A stretch of DNA of 64,000 nt, taken from Nocardia asteroides (lineage in GTDB: Bacteria > Actinomycetota > Actinomycetes > Mycobacteriales > Mycobacteriaceae). The notes beneath the pieces are model-generated. The model did no database searches, was not told where the DNA came from, and saw nothing but the letters and a program-made list of their open reading frames with translations. A program made the translations under genes and the position numbers. How positions within the stretch are numbered: position 1 is the stretch's first letter; each line of letters begins with the position of its first letter. Shown here piece by piece: positions 44,168 to 53,897 of this stretch. The stretch covers positions 2,604,001 to 2,668,000 of the forward strand of contig CP082844.1 of the NCBI GenBank assembly GCA_019930625.1, given 5' to 3'.

Positions 44168-44971
44168 GTGGCCGAAGTGATCGATATCGATGACCCCTCC
44201 GACCCCAGGGTCGACGACTTCCGCGATCTCAAGTCGGCCGACCGCAGGCCCGATCTCCCCGGGCGCAAGGGGCTGGTGATCGCCGAGGGCGTCGTGGTGG
44301 TCCAGCGGATGCTCGATTCCCGTTTCGCGCCTGCCGCGCTGCTCGGCGTGGAGCGCAGGCGCGTCGAGCTCGCCGACGACTTGCTGGGCGTCGACGTGCC
44401 GTACTACCGCGCGACGGCCGAGGTGATGGCCGAGGTGGTCGGTTTCCACCTCAACCGCGGCGTGCTGGCCATCGCTACCCGTCCCACCGAACTCGGGATG
44501 CACGAGGTGATCGAGCGGGCGCGCACCGTCGCGGTGCTCGAAGGCGTCAACGACCACGAGAATCTCGGTGCCATGTTCCGCAACGCGGCCGGACTGGGGG
44601 CCGACGCGATCCTGTTCGGCGATCGCTGCGCCGACCCGTTGTACCGCCGCGCCGTCCGGGTATCGATGGGACATGTGCTGCGGGTTCCGTTCGCGTCCGT
44701 GCCGGATTGGCCGGGCGGTCTGGATATACTGCGGCGCAAGGGTTTCCAGATCATCGCGCTCACTCCCGACCCGGCGGCGGCGAATCTGGCCGCGGCGATG
44801 ACGGGGGAGCGGGTGGCATTGTTGCTCGGGGCCGAAGGGCCAGGGCTGACCGAGGAGGCGATGCGAGCCACCGACGTCCGCGCTCGCATTCCCATGACGC
44901 CCGGCACCGATTCGCTCAATGTCGCTACCGCGGCGGCGATGGCGTTCTACGAGCGGGTGAGGACCGCGTGA
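44168..44971 (+). CDS. TrmH/SpoU-family RNA 2'-O-methyltransferase (Rv0881-like)
   Basis: A 267-residue SPOUT methyltransferase. An N-terminal substrate-binding domain (1-105) precedes the knotted catalytic domain with motif 1 NLGAMFRNAAGLGADAIL, motif 2 LLLGAEGPGL and motif 3 IPMTPGTDSLNVATAAAMAFY. It methylates tRNA or rRNA ribose; the exact nucleotide is unknown. GTG at 44168 has GGAG 5 bases upstream. Its TGA overlaps the GTG of the next membrane-protein gene by four bases. Confidence 0.9.
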   Translation: MAEVIDIDDPSDPRVDDFRDLKSADRRPDLPGRKGLVIAEGVVVVQRMLDSRFAPAALLGVERRRVELADDLLGVDVPYYRATAEVMAEVVGFHLNRGVLAIATRPTELGMHEVIERARTVAVLEGVNDHENLGAMFRNAAGLGADAILFGDRCADPLYRRAVRVSMGHVLRVPFASVPDWPGGLDILRRKGFQIIALTPDPAAANLAAAMTGERVALLLGAEGPGLTEEAMRATDVRARIPMTPGTDSLNVATAAAMAFYERVRTA

Positions 44972-45267
44972 CCGGACCGTTTCGACCGTATCCGTCCTAC
45001 CAGGACCCGACTCCGTGGGGCGCGGGCATCACCGTGGCGACCATGGTGGCGCTGTTGGCCGCGATGGCGGTGTATTCCTTCGGAGCCGCGCTGGCCGAAG
45101 TACATCCACTGCTCGCGGTGGCGGTGAATCTGATCGCGGTCGGCGGCGCCGCGCCCACCGCGTGGCGCTGGCGTTTCGCCCCGGTGACGCGGTGGATCAT
45201 CGGCGGCGGCGCGGCGGGCGTGCTGCTGGGATGGGTCGTGCTGTTGCTCGGCGGATTCGCCGCCTAG
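44968..45267 (+). CDS. DUF2537-like membrane protein (Rv0882-like)
   Basis: A 99-residue protein with about three hydrophobic segments (22-42, 47-60, 76-97) after a proline/tyrosine-rich N-terminus FRPYPSYQDPTPWG. Position and pattern match Rv0882 (DUF2537 from memory). Function unknown. Translationally coupled to the upstream TrmH gene through the overlap GTGA. Confidence 0.72.
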   Translation: MTGPFRPYPSYQDPTPWGAGITVATMVALLAAMAVYSFGAALAEVHPLLAVAVNLIAVGGAAPTAWRWRFAPVTRWIIGGGAAGVLLGWVVLLLGGFAA

Positions 45268-45296
45268 CCTGGCCGCCCAGGCTCACTGCGACGCGC

Positions 45297-46040
45297 CTAG
45301 GAGACGGGGTCGTGCCCGCGCAGCCAGCCGAGCAAGCCGCGCCTGCGCCGGGCCGAATGCGGCCCGCCCTCGGCTGGGCCGCGAATCATCGAGTCGGGCA
45401 TCTTCCCCTTCGGGTGCAGCGCGAATCCGCAGATCGGGATGTCACCCGGCCCGATCGCGCCCGGCGTCGCCGCCGCGCGGTAGTGGAAGCCGAGCCATTC
45501 GTCGTTGGCGGCGTCGGCGAAGTCGGGCGGATCGAAGGGCAGCGACTGGGGGTCGGGCAGTTCGCCCGCGCGCCAGCGCACCGGATGCTCGCCCGCCCAG
45601 TACGGCCGCTCCCACACCAGCGGAAGTCCCTCGTCCTCCAGGATGTTCACCCGGGTGGAGCTGAACGATCTGCGGAACTCGCCGCGCTCCCAGTGGGCGA
45701 ACGCTCCCCAGCCGTGCTCGGTGTCGAACGACACCAGGTAGGTGTGCTCGGAGGCCAGCGGGCGCACCAGCAATTCCGGAAGTTCGGTCGGGTGGATGCG
45801 GGTGGCCTGAGCCGAGCACAGCACCGTCACACCGGGAAAGCAGCCGATGGACACCGCGTCGGTGTCCGGGCCCGCGCATCCGGCCAGCGTACCGATCATG
45901 AGCGGCTGCACGTCACGGTCTTCGTGCAGTTGTTTCGCCAGCGCCAGTGCGGCCGCGGGATCCGGATCGTGGTTCGCGCGCAGTACCGCCACGGGGTCGG
46001 GTGCGTCGACGTACCAGAGCGACGAAGCCTTGGACAGCAT
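45297..46040 (-). CDS. DUF6928 family protein
   Basis: A 247-residue soluble protein of unknown function, assigned to DUF6928 from memory. It contains LWYVDAPDPVAVLRANHDPDPAAALALA at the N-terminus, SFDTEHGWGAFAHWERGEFRRSFSSTRVNILEDEGLPLVWERPYWAGEHPV in the middle, and ends with a basic LLGWLRGHD. The repeated aromatic and acidic motifs suggest a compact fold without catalytic signature. ATG at 46040 follows GGGAGGTG; the long in-frame extension upstream is not supported. Confidence 0.72.
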   Translation of the reverse strand: MLSKASSLWYVDAPDPVAVLRANHDPDPAAALALAKQLHEDRDVQPLMIGTLAGCAGPDTDAVSIGCFPGVTVLCSAQATRIHPTELPELLVRPLASEHTYLVSFDTEHGWGAFAHWERGEFRRSFSSTRVNILEDEGLPLVWERPYWAGEHPVRWRAGELPDPQSLPFDPPDFADAANDEWLGFHYRAAATPGAIGPGDIPICGFALHPKGKMPDSMIRGPAEGGPHSARRRRGLLGWLRGHDPVS

Positions 46041-46414
46041 TCCGGCACCTCCCGACAGTTGCACGAATCGACTCCGCGAACTTCGAGCGACGCACGGTGG
46101 CGCCGACCGGCGCACCGGTGAGGTGACCTGCTCGGCGCCGACGCACGTCGTCGACCACACCGAAAACTTACTCGCCCCGCACCGGCCTCGGTACGGCTTC
46201 GCACCGCGAATACGCGACGCGCCCACCGGTTTCCGCGCCGGTGTAGGGAATGGTTCCATCGCGCATGGGCGATCGATCGCGACAACTGATTTCCCGAACA
46301 CATAAGTAATTCACCGGGAACCCTCAAACCTGAGGCGGCAGCTGACGCAGGACCTGTACGCGAATCCCGCGCCCTCACTTCGTAGGGTGAAGCACCCAGA
46401 TGCGACGAGCGCGC
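46041..46414. other. Intergenic region between sepH and the DUF6928 gene
   Basis: A 374-base gap on the minus strand with no credible gene. It holds a 12-bp palindrome GCGATCGATCGC (46269-46280), a short CCTCA-N4-TGAGG hairpin (46322-46335) near the sepH stop, and two AT-richer spots (46160-46168 and 46295-46312) that may be promoters for the DUF6928 gene. None is decisive. Confidence 0.4.
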
Positions 46415-47458
46415 TCAGTGACCCGAGCTGCGCACCCCGAGCAACACGTCCTCCCAGGACGGCATCGGGGCCTTACCGCGCTTGCTGCGACTGGGCTTCG
46501 CCGGAGCTTTGGCCGCGGGCTTCGCGGGCTCCTCGGTGGTGGCGGGAGCCTGTGCGGCGGGCACGGGCGCACTGGTCTCGGCGACGGGGGTGGTGGCTGT
46601 CGCGGCGCCGTTGGCGGGCACCGCGTTGGCCGCGGTCGGAGCCGCGTTGCCGTTGGCGGGCGTCGCGCCGTTGGCCGCCGGGATCGCCGCGGCGCTGCCA
46701 CCGGCAGCGACGGCGCGCTGCTCGTAGTACTCGTCCAGCGTGGGCTGGCTCTGCCGGCCGGCGGTGCGTGCGGGCGGCGCGGCCGGGGCGGGACGCGGTT
46801 CGGCCACCGGCTCCGGCTGCGGCGCGACCGGCTCGGGTTCGGGAGGCTGGATCGTCGCCAGACCGCGCAGTGCGCGCCCGAAATCCGGATCGATGAGATC
46901 GGAGGCCGGATCGTCGAGCGGGGAGACCGAGCCGCCGTGCGCGTCCGGCTGGTAGCGCCAGTGCGCGGCGATCTCGGATCGCCCGTTCTGCCACTGCAAC
47001 TGGGCGACCCAGAAACCCTTCTCGTCTTTCCAGGCGTCCCATTCGGCGCCCTCGATGTTGTGCCCGCGCGCGGTGAACGCGGCGGTGACCACATCGATGA
47101 GGGTGTCGACGGCGGGACCGTCGGGGCGGACCGGGTGGGCTTTCTGGGCGAGTTCGGCGGCGCGGGCTCGCTCCAGCAACACCGGATAGGCGAAACGCTC
47201 GACACGACTGGCCGGCATTCCGGATTCCTCGGTGACCTGTTCCACGGAGGCTCCAGCGCGAATACGGGCCTGGATATCTCGGGGACGCATAGTTGCTTCC
47301 ATTTCGATCTCTATCTGGCCGAATCGGGCAAGGTCTCCGCGCGCGGCGGCTCGTAGTTTGTCGTCGGCGGGCAGCCGGAACTTCTGACCGGACTCGGTGT
47401 CGATACACACGATGTGCGTGGAGTCGGGCGTCACCCCGATCACTCGAAGTTCACGCAC
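46415..47458 (-). CDS. sepH: Septation protein SepH
   Basis: A 347-residue cell-division protein. The N-terminal DUF3071 domain (VRELRVIGVTPDSTHIVCIDTESGQKFRLP ... RPRDIQARIRAGASVEQVTEESGM) contains a helix-turn-helix-like part. A Pro/Ala-rich linker follows from about 215, and the chain ends in the conserved MPSWEDVLLGVRSS. In Streptomyces and mycobacteria SepH binds FtsZ and stimulates its assembly. The start GTG at 47458 is preceded by GGAGG; the domain begins immediately after it. It is downstream of serC on the same strand, as Rv0883c follows Rv0884c. Confidence 0.9.
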   Translation of the reverse strand: MRELRVIGVTPDSTHIVCIDTESGQKFRLPADDKLRAAARGDLARFGQIEIEMEATMRPRDIQARIRAGASVEQVTEESGMPASRVERFAYPVLLERARAAELAQKAHPVRPDGPAVDTLIDVVTAAFTARGHNIEGAEWDAWKDEKGFWVAQLQWQNGRSEIAAHWRYQPDAHGGSVSPLDDPASDLIDPDFGRALRGLATIQPPEPEPVAPQPEPVAEPRPAPAAPPARTAGRQSQPTLDEYYEQRAVAAGGSAAAIPAANGATPANGNAAPTAANAVPANGAATATTPVAETSAPVPAAQAPATTEEPAKPAAKAPAKPSRSKRGKAPMPSWEDVLLGVRSSGH

Positions 47459-47542
47459 CGTTACCTCCTTATCGCGTCGACTCGCGACACCGCCCACTTT
47501 CCGAAACAGTAGTGCACATCTGAGATTCATGGGGCAGGACAC

Positions 47543-47580
47543 GCGGCACGGAAATCTCCGAAGAGATCTCCGTGCCCCGC
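47543..47580 (-). terminator. Hairpin downstream of serC
   Basis: Arms GGCACGGAAATCTC and GAGATCTCCGTGCC pair with a single mismatch around CGAA (core 47545-47576). It lies between serC and sepH and probably ends the serC transcript. A second shorter dyad, CCGCTGAA / TTCAGCGG (47599-47619), lies just upstream and could be part of it or an operator. Confidence 0.6.
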
Positions 47581-47670
47581 TAATCTGCTCTGTTCGATCC
47601 GCTGAACCTAATTCAGCGGCGTGTCGATCCCGGGCGTGTTGCCGCCGTCGAGGGCCGAAATGCGCGGCGG

Positions 47671-49498
<1,828 letters not shown>

Positions 49499-49646
49499 AC
49501 CGTCAGCGAACGCGAGCGCCTGTCGGTGCGCGAAGGTGAAACCCATGGCGCGCAGCTCGCGCAGCGCCGCGATCACGCCCGCCGGATGGTGTGCGAGCCG
49601 GACGCGCCCGCGCGTCGGCGGCGGGCGGGTTCCCTAGGCTGTCGGG

Positions 49647-49979
49647 ATGGCAACCTCGAGTGTGTGGTCCGTGACGACAACCACACCCACCGAAGACGCT
49701 GCCCAATCCATCGCCCGCGCCGCGGTATCGGAGAAGTTGGCGGCGGGTGCGTTCATTACCGGGCCGATCAGGTCGGTGTTCCGACATCTCGGCGAGTTGG
49801 GTGAAGGCCAGGAGTGGCGCGTCGAACTGCGCACCTTGACCGCGACCCGGGACAAGCTCGCCGCCAGAATCAAGGAACTGCATCCGTGGGACAACCCGGA
49901 GCTGACCGGCCAGCCCATCGAATGGTGCTCCGACGATTACGCGGACTGGGTGGAGCGCTCTACAAGCGCGCTGGAATAG
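49647..49979 (+). CDS. cutA: CutA-like divalent-cation tolerance protein
   Basis: A 110-residue protein with the CutA1 layout: SIARAAVSEKLAAGAFITGPIRSVFRHLGEL, the E-W-R-V-E-L strand, and the signature HPWDNPELTGQPIEWCSDDYADWVERST. The ACVN motif of canonical CutA is replaced by AFIT, so metal binding at that cysteine is lost. A trimer is expected. TAGGCT ends 6 bases before the ATG (leaderless). The last 13 codons with the stop are the left copy of a 43-bp repeat, making this gene the apparent target of an integration. Confidence 0.78.
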   Translation: MATSSVWSVTTTTPTEDAAQSIARAAVSEKLAAGAFITGPIRSVFRHLGELGEGQEWRVELRTLTATRDKLAARIKELHPWDNPELTGQPIEWCSDDYADWVERSTSALE

Positions 49980-49982
49980 GAA
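49940..49982 (+). repeat. Left copy of the 43-bp repeat (cutA 3' end; att-like)
   Basis: These 43 bases, starting CGCGGACTGGGTGGAGCG, include the cutA stop and recur at 50914-50956 with one mismatch (A to G at 49976). Inside are the quasi-palindrome GTGGAGCGCTCTAC and the palindrome AGCGCGCT, suitable as a recombinase core. Insertion at the 3' end of a conserved gene that stays intact is typical of integrative elements. Confidence 0.7.
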
Positions 49983-50070
49983 CTTGCGCGGCGGCTCATG
50001 CGGCGATGGGTGTGGCATCGCGGGCGACTCTGCCCCGCCGGCGGCGGACATGGATTCGCACTACCGGTCA

Positions 50071-50553
50071 TCAGCCTCGGGCCGCGCCAGCGGGCCACAC
50101 CACATCCACTGGCACGCGTGCCTCGCGGGCGAGTGCTACCACGGAGCCGGTCCCGCCCTGCTGTCCGTCCTCCGCATCCCACACCGCGACCAGCCGGTCT
50201 ACTGAACCGACGACCGCCGCGTTCGCCGCCTCATACGCTTCACGGCCCGCCTCATCGAAGTCCATCACTCGGACCGAGACCGCCCGCTGTACGAGGTCAT
50301 CGAACAGTTCGGCGTGATCGGGCTTCACCTTTGCTTCCCGGTAGTTCCGCGACGGCAACACCACCTCGAGCTGCCCACCAGCGTCGAGGACAGCTCGAGC
50401 GAACACCGAATCTGCACCGCGGGCGATGCAGCTCACCCCGACCACCGCTCCGCCATCCGTGTTCGCGGCGAGCAGATCCCGGATCGCGGTGTACACCAGA
50501 GGCTTGGTGTCGTCGGTGATGTTCATGTGCCCGGTCACGCCGATCCGCACCAT
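50071..50553 (-). CDS. SLOG-like Rossmann-fold protein
   Basis: A 160-residue protein. The opening RIGVTGHMNITDDT and then VSCIARGADSVFARAVLDAG and VDRLVAVWDAEDGQQGGTGSVVALAREA are the glycine-rich loops of the SLOG/LOG-type nucleotide-binding superfamily, members of which sense or process nucleotide-derived ligands. No membrane or DNA-binding part. It lies between the two copies of the 43-bp repeat and downstream of the broken paralogue on the same strand. The ATG at 50553 has AGGACC directly upstream; the exact start is not certain. Biological role unknown. Confidence 0.65.
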   Translation of the reverse strand: MVRIGVTGHMNITDDTKPLVYTAIRDLLAANTDGGAVVGVSCIARGADSVFARAVLDAGGQLEVVLPSRNYREAKVKPDHAELFDDLVQRAVSVRVMDFDEAGREAYEAANAAVVGSVDRLVAVWDAEDGQQGGTGSVVALAREARVPVDVVWPAGAARG

Positions 50554-50639
50554 GGTCCTATTCGCTCCCTACGCTGTCGCGGATTCTGGGTGGGCTGGAG
50601 GCTGTGGCGGATGGTGAGAGTACACGCAGCAGCTGGCGG

Positions 50640-50914
50640 ACGCAGATCCCACTAATGACCGAGCAGATATTCCTTCAGCCTCGGTGAGCCGGTCCGCGCC
50701 GTGTCCACAATGTTCGCCGCTTCGCCCGGCCAGCCCTTGCCGCTGCGCCAGCTCGACCGGAACCACGTCGGCATCGCCGACTATCTCCACGAGCAGCCGG
50801 TTACGTGTCTGCTCGGCCGCGTGTACCTCGTCGCGGGCCTGCTTGAACCGGTCCGACCGCAACGGGGAACGGCCGCCCGCGGTGCGCGCGAATACCTCGC
50901 CGGTACCGAGAAGC
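50640..50914 (-). pseudogene. Truncated, frameshifted paralogue of the 51080-51400 gene
   Basis: On the minus strand this stretch encodes LLGTGEVFARTAGGRSPLRSDRFKQARDEVHAAEQ and then NRLLVEIVGDADVVPVELAQRQGL, plainly related to the intact neighbour. After QGL the frame shifts; the remainder in another frame still reads NIVDTAR and LKEYLLGH. Its first roughly 20 codons are missing: homology stops exactly where the right copy of the 43-bp repeat begins. It is therefore broken at both ends, by recombination and by a small indel. Confidence 0.75.
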
Positions 50915-50956
50915 GCGGACTGGGTGGAGCGCTCTACAAGCGCGCTGGAGTAGGAA
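50914..50956 (+). repeat. Right copy of the 43-bp repeat
   Basis: Identical to 49940-49982 except for one base (G at 50950). It is out of context here, with no cutA gene preceding it, and marks the breakpoint of the truncated paralogue to its left. The two copies bound a 974-base unit. Confidence 0.75.
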
Positions 50957-51079
50957 GCCGGTGGGCGGCGGCCCGCTCCCACAGCTGGTAGCCGCTGGAT
51001 GTACCTGCGGCCGCTGTGCGACCGGCCGCGCCCGGGACAGGCGGGAGTGCGCGCCGCGTCCGACCGGCACGAGTTTCCA

Positions 51080-51400
51080 CTACTGACCGAGTAGGTATTC
51101 CTTCAACTTCAGCGAGCCGATTCGAGCCGTGTCCACGATGTTCACGGCCTCGCGGGCGGTCAGTCCGAGACGCTGCGCCAGCTCCACCGGCACCACGTGG
51201 GCGTCGCCGACGATCTCCACGAGCAGCCGGTTACGTGCCTGCTCGGCCTTATGGACCTCTTCACGGGCCTGCTTGAACCGATCAGACCGGGACGGAGTTC
51301 GGCCTGCTTCGCCACGCGTGAAGAACTCGCCGGTATCGAGAAGCGCAGCCTTGGCGCGTTCGATCCGCGCCAACACCTCTGCTTCCTGCTCCGCGCTCAT
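51080..51400 (-). CDS. Short helical protein of the XRE operon, unknown function
   Basis: A 106-residue, mostly helical, charged protein: a coiled-coil-like N-terminal half (LARIERAKAALLDTGEFFTRGEAG ... FKQAREEVHKAEQARNRLLVEIVGDAHVVP) and a C-terminal part VELAQRLGLTAREAVNIVDTAR that resembles a helix-turn-helix. It may bind DNA or the upstream regulator. Its ATG overlaps the TGA of the XRE gene by four bases, so the two are coupled. A second, broken copy lies 420 bases downstream. Family not recognised. Confidence 0.7.
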   Translation of the reverse strand: MSAEQEAEVLARIERAKAALLDTGEFFTRGEAGRTPSRSDRFKQAREEVHKAEQARNRLLVEIVGDAHVVPVELAQRLGLTAREAVNIVDTARIGSLKLKEYLLGQ

Positions 51401-52650
51401 ACCATCACGATATCGCGAGCCGCGAGCCGCGCGTCCAACTCACGGACCGGCCGTGACCCCGCCCACGGCGACAAGATGCGGCGGCCGTCCCGTATCGCGA
51501 CAGCCAAGCGAGGTGACCGGCATTGCGCGGTGAGATCGGCAGCTTCGCCGACTGCGCTCGCGGCCTCTTCCACCCCGCCGAGCCGGATAAGGGACCGCTC
51601 CAGTTCGAGGAGGGAGATCGCGCGATCGCGCACGTACTGCGGCTGCATAAGGGTCAGCGCCTGTCGCGTCGCTGCAGCGGCGGCGCTGGCCTCGCCGAGC
51701 AGTGAGAGGCAGTTGCCGCGATAGGAATGCATCATCGCCTCCGACACGAAGTAGGCGCGCGACTGTGCAGGGTGGCACGGTTCCAATCCGGCAATAGCTC
51801 GGTCGGCTTCGTCCAGAGCGATGAGGCACGCCTGCCGCTGCCCGGCAACCGCCGCGGCCTCGGCCGCGCGCATCGCGACATATGCGCGCAAGGGAGCATC
51901 CTCGCTCTGGGCGACCCAACTGCGCGCGGCGACGGCATAGTCGACGGCGACACGTGGGCGGCGCTGCCAGATGGCGAGCTGAGACAGGTGGCACAGCATG
52001 TATGCGCCGAGGTCCGCATCCTCAGCCTCGTGCGCTGTCTCGCGCGCCAGCTGGTACAGCCGCGCGGCGGTGTCGTACTCGCCGGAGTCCCATGCCAGGC
52101 ACCCGGCGAACCCGGACCATTCGGCGTACAACGAGAGGACGGCGGGCCGCAGCGGAGTGGGGCACTCGCGCAACATCGCCTCAGTGAGTTGCTGTTGAGC
52201 GATCACGAGCCCCTGCGCCGCAGGTGATCCGAGTGTGTCGTCGAGCTGCATCGCCGAGTAGAGAGTGTTCCGCACCACTTCGACTGCCGCAGCGTCCGGT
52301 TGGCCGGCGCCGGACATCAACCAGCGGGCTTGGTCGGCATCGGTGATGCCGAGCACCGCCAGCCCACCGGCGCCGAGCGCACCTACCTTGAACAACTGCC
52401 GCCGATCCACGTCGTCCTCCTTATTCGGGCGCAGCCGCGCGCGGAACGCCGCGACGACCTCCGCCGGTGCAAGGGACAGCGTGGTATCGAGCACCGCCTG
52501 ATATGCCGGACGGATAGATCGCCCGGCTTCCCAGTGCTTGACCGTGCGCTCATGCGCACCAAGCTTGGCTGCCCAATCTGCCTGGCTCAATCGGAATGCT
52601 TCGCGCAGGGCACGGCTCTCCTTGCCCGTCCACTCTCTGACGTTAACCAT
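51397..52650 (-). CDS. XRE-family regulator with TPR-like C-terminus
   Basis: A 417-residue regulator. Residues 8-60 form the helix-turn-helix (SRALREAFRLSQADWAAKLGAHERTVKHWEAGRSIRP). An arginine pair and glycine-rich hydrophobic stretch (DRRQLFKVGALGAGGLAVLG, about 82-101) follows, and 300 residues of helical TPR-like repeats (AARLYQLARETAHEAEDADLGAYMLCHLSQLAIWQRRP) fill the rest. Such proteins are common next to accessory signalling genes in actinobacteria; the ligand is unknown. A good promoter (52786-52815) and a GGAGA ribosome site support the start at 52650. It is coupled to the gene at 51400. Confidence 0.85.
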   Translation of the reverse strand: MVNVREWTGKESRALREAFRLSQADWAAKLGAHERTVKHWEAGRSIRPAYQAVLDTTLSLAPAEVVAAFRARLRPNKEDDVDRRQLFKVGALGAGGLAVLGITDADQARWLMSGAGQPDAAAVEVVRNTLYSAMQLDDTLGSPAAQGLVIAQQQLTEAMLRECPTPLRPAVLSLYAEWSGFAGCLAWDSGEYDTAARLYQLARETAHEAEDADLGAYMLCHLSQLAIWQRRPRVAVDYAVAARSWVAQSEDAPLRAYVAMRAAEAAAVAGQRQACLIALDEADRAIAGLEPCHPAQSRAYFVSEAMMHSYRGNCLSLLGEASAAAAATRQALTLMQPQYVRDRAISLLELERSLIRLGGVEEAASAVGEAADLTAQCRSPRLAVAIRDGRRILSPWAGSRPVRELDARLAARDIVMV

Positions 52651-52785
52651 GCGGTCTCCTGGGGCGAAGTGGTCAGGCCCAGAGTGCACGACACCGCCCC
52701 CACTGGTCCACCAAAACGCCACCGAAGCGCCACCCCCCTCGCCGCGAAGGTGATAACGGCCCCCGGCACGGGGTGAGCCCGTTAC

Positions 52786-52815
52786 TTATCCGGGCACACC
52801 ATCGGCATCTGTCAA
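52786..52815 (-). promoter_or_regulatory. Consensus-like promoter of the XRE operon
   Basis: On the minus strand, TTGACA (52815-52810) and GGATAA (52791-52786) are separated by 18 bases, the best -35/-10 pair in the window. Transcription would begin near 52779 and leave a leader of about 130 bases to the XRE gene at 52650. The divergent operon starting at 52883 shares this intergenic region. Confidence 0.65.
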
Positions 52816-52882
52816 CCAACTGACTGATGAAATACCTTTGGCCGGGCGGCCTTCCAATCATCGAGGATGGAAGGCGCGCAGG

Positions 52883-53167
52883 ATGGGAGAGATACGCAAG
52901 TTCCGGCTGTCGCGAGTGGGGCAGTGGGAAACCACAGACAGCACACCCTATGGGCCGCTGTCGCGGGTCCGCTGCCCGCAAGCCCAGCACTGCCTACGGC
53001 TGGCCCCATATGAGCATGGGCGGATTGGGCCGCACGTCCGCAATATCCCGGGCCGGTGCGGGTGGGTGGGGGCCGAGGTCATCGATGACCGCCACGACAT
53101 CTCGTCGAAATACTTGATCACGCTCGGCGCCGTGACCGGTATCGACCGGATGCGGTGGCCGGGATGA
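52883..53167 (+). CDS. Hypothetical island protein
   Basis: A 94-residue basic protein, MGEIRKFRLSRVGQW and ending AVTGIDRMRWPG, with two cysteines in VRCPQAQHCLRL and one in GRCGW. No family recognised. GGAAGG lies 8 bases before the ATG. Its stop overlaps the ATG of the next gene (ATGA), starting a rightward series of small genes that is divergent from the XRE operon. Confidence 0.55.
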   Translation: MGEIRKFRLSRVGQWETTDSTPYGPLSRVRCPQAQHCLRLAPYEHGRIGPHVRNIPGRCGWVGAEVIDDRHDISSKYLITLGAVTGIDRMRWPG

Positions 53168-53658
53168 GTGAGACGAACCGCGCTGATGACGTCACGATGG
53201 TCCTGGAGACTCCGACGGCGCGGTGCCGGTTCTACCGCCAGGTGTGCGGGCTGCCCGCCTGCATCGAGCCGTCGATGGGCCGAATCTCGCTGCCATCCGG
53301 CAGTGTCGGCGCGATCACTGTGCCCGCTCAACTCGGTGCGCAGGTGAAGAACCGGATGCGGAACAGCGGCGCACCGGCCGGGCCGATCATCTCGCACCCG
53401 CGTTCCAAGCGGTGGACCTTCCTTATCGCCCCGGACATCCCGAACGATATGTCGCTGTTCTCCGAACTGTTCCGGCTCAATGCCACCCTGGCGCCCTATG
53501 GCGCCCAGATCGCCCTTCCCTCTCCTGCGGATGACGTTGGGTGTCGCCGGTTTCGGGTGTGGGCGCAGGCGCCGCGTGACTCCTACCGGCCGTCGGGGCT
53601 GAAGGTTGTGGAAGCCATCCGGGTGTGTGTGCGGCTGCGGCCGGGGCCGGGGCGGTAG
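53164..53658 (+). CDS. Hypothetical island protein (cysteine-rich start)
   Basis: A 164-residue protein containing TARCRFYRQVCGLPACIEPSMGRISLPSGSVGAITVPAQLG near the N-terminus, PIISHPRSKRWTFLIAPDIPNDMSLFSELFRLNATLAPYGAQIALPSP in the middle, and a basic tail. Similar proteins in Nocardia are, as I recall, sometimes labelled RNA polymerase subunit beta, which nothing here supports. A family common in actinobacterial accessory regions, function unknown. Overlaps the preceding gene by four bases. Confidence 0.6.
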   Translation: MSETNRADDVTMVLETPTARCRFYRQVCGLPACIEPSMGRISLPSGSVGAITVPAQLGAQVKNRMRNSGAPAGPIISHPRSKRWTFLIAPDIPNDMSLFSELFRLNATLAPYGAQIALPSPADDVGCRRFRVWAQAPRDSYRPSGLKVVEAIRVCVRLRPGPGR

Positions 53659-53661
53659 TCG

Positions 53662-53874
53662 ATGGGTGCGCATCGCGTCACGGAACTCGATGGCGTTGTG
53701 GTGGTTTGGCGGGTGGAGGTGGGTGTGGTCCGCGTGCTGGGGGTGCGACGAGCCGACGGTGCGAGCACCACTTTCAGGGTTCCACCGACGCTGGCCGAGT
53801 GCATCGACCTGATACCGCGCGAACTGTGGGTGCAGGTCCGCTACCAGTACGAACAGTCCAGAAATGAATGGTGA
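53662..53874 (+). CDS. Small hypothetical island protein
   Basis: A 70-residue protein beginning three bases after the preceding stop. It is Val/Arg-rich: WRVEVGVVRVLGVRRADGASTTFRVPPTLAECIDLIPRELWVQVRYQYEQ. The pattern suggests a small beta-rich domain. No ribosome site is clear, and coding is supported mainly by tight packing in the operon. Function unknown. Confidence 0.45.
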   Translation: MGAHRVTELDGVVVVWRVEVGVVRVLGVRRADGASTTFRVPPTLAECIDLIPRELWVQVRYQYEQSRNEW

Positions 53875-53897
53875 TACACCGCCGGAACGGGAGAACA

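Noticed and set aside
46269..46280. 12-bp palindrome GCGATCGATCGC
   Set aside because: Short, no partner copy, and easily expected by chance in GC-rich DNA.
50684..50953. Plus-strand frame ending with the same 12 residues as cutA
   Set aside because: Only the last 13 codons match cutA, because of the 43-bp repeat. The rest is antisense to a decayed gene, so it is not a second cutA.
53164..53658. RNA polymerase beta subunit label sometimes given to similar proteins
   Set aside because: No polymerase motif is present; 164 residues, cysteine-rich start, and an accessory-region setting. Left as hypothetical.
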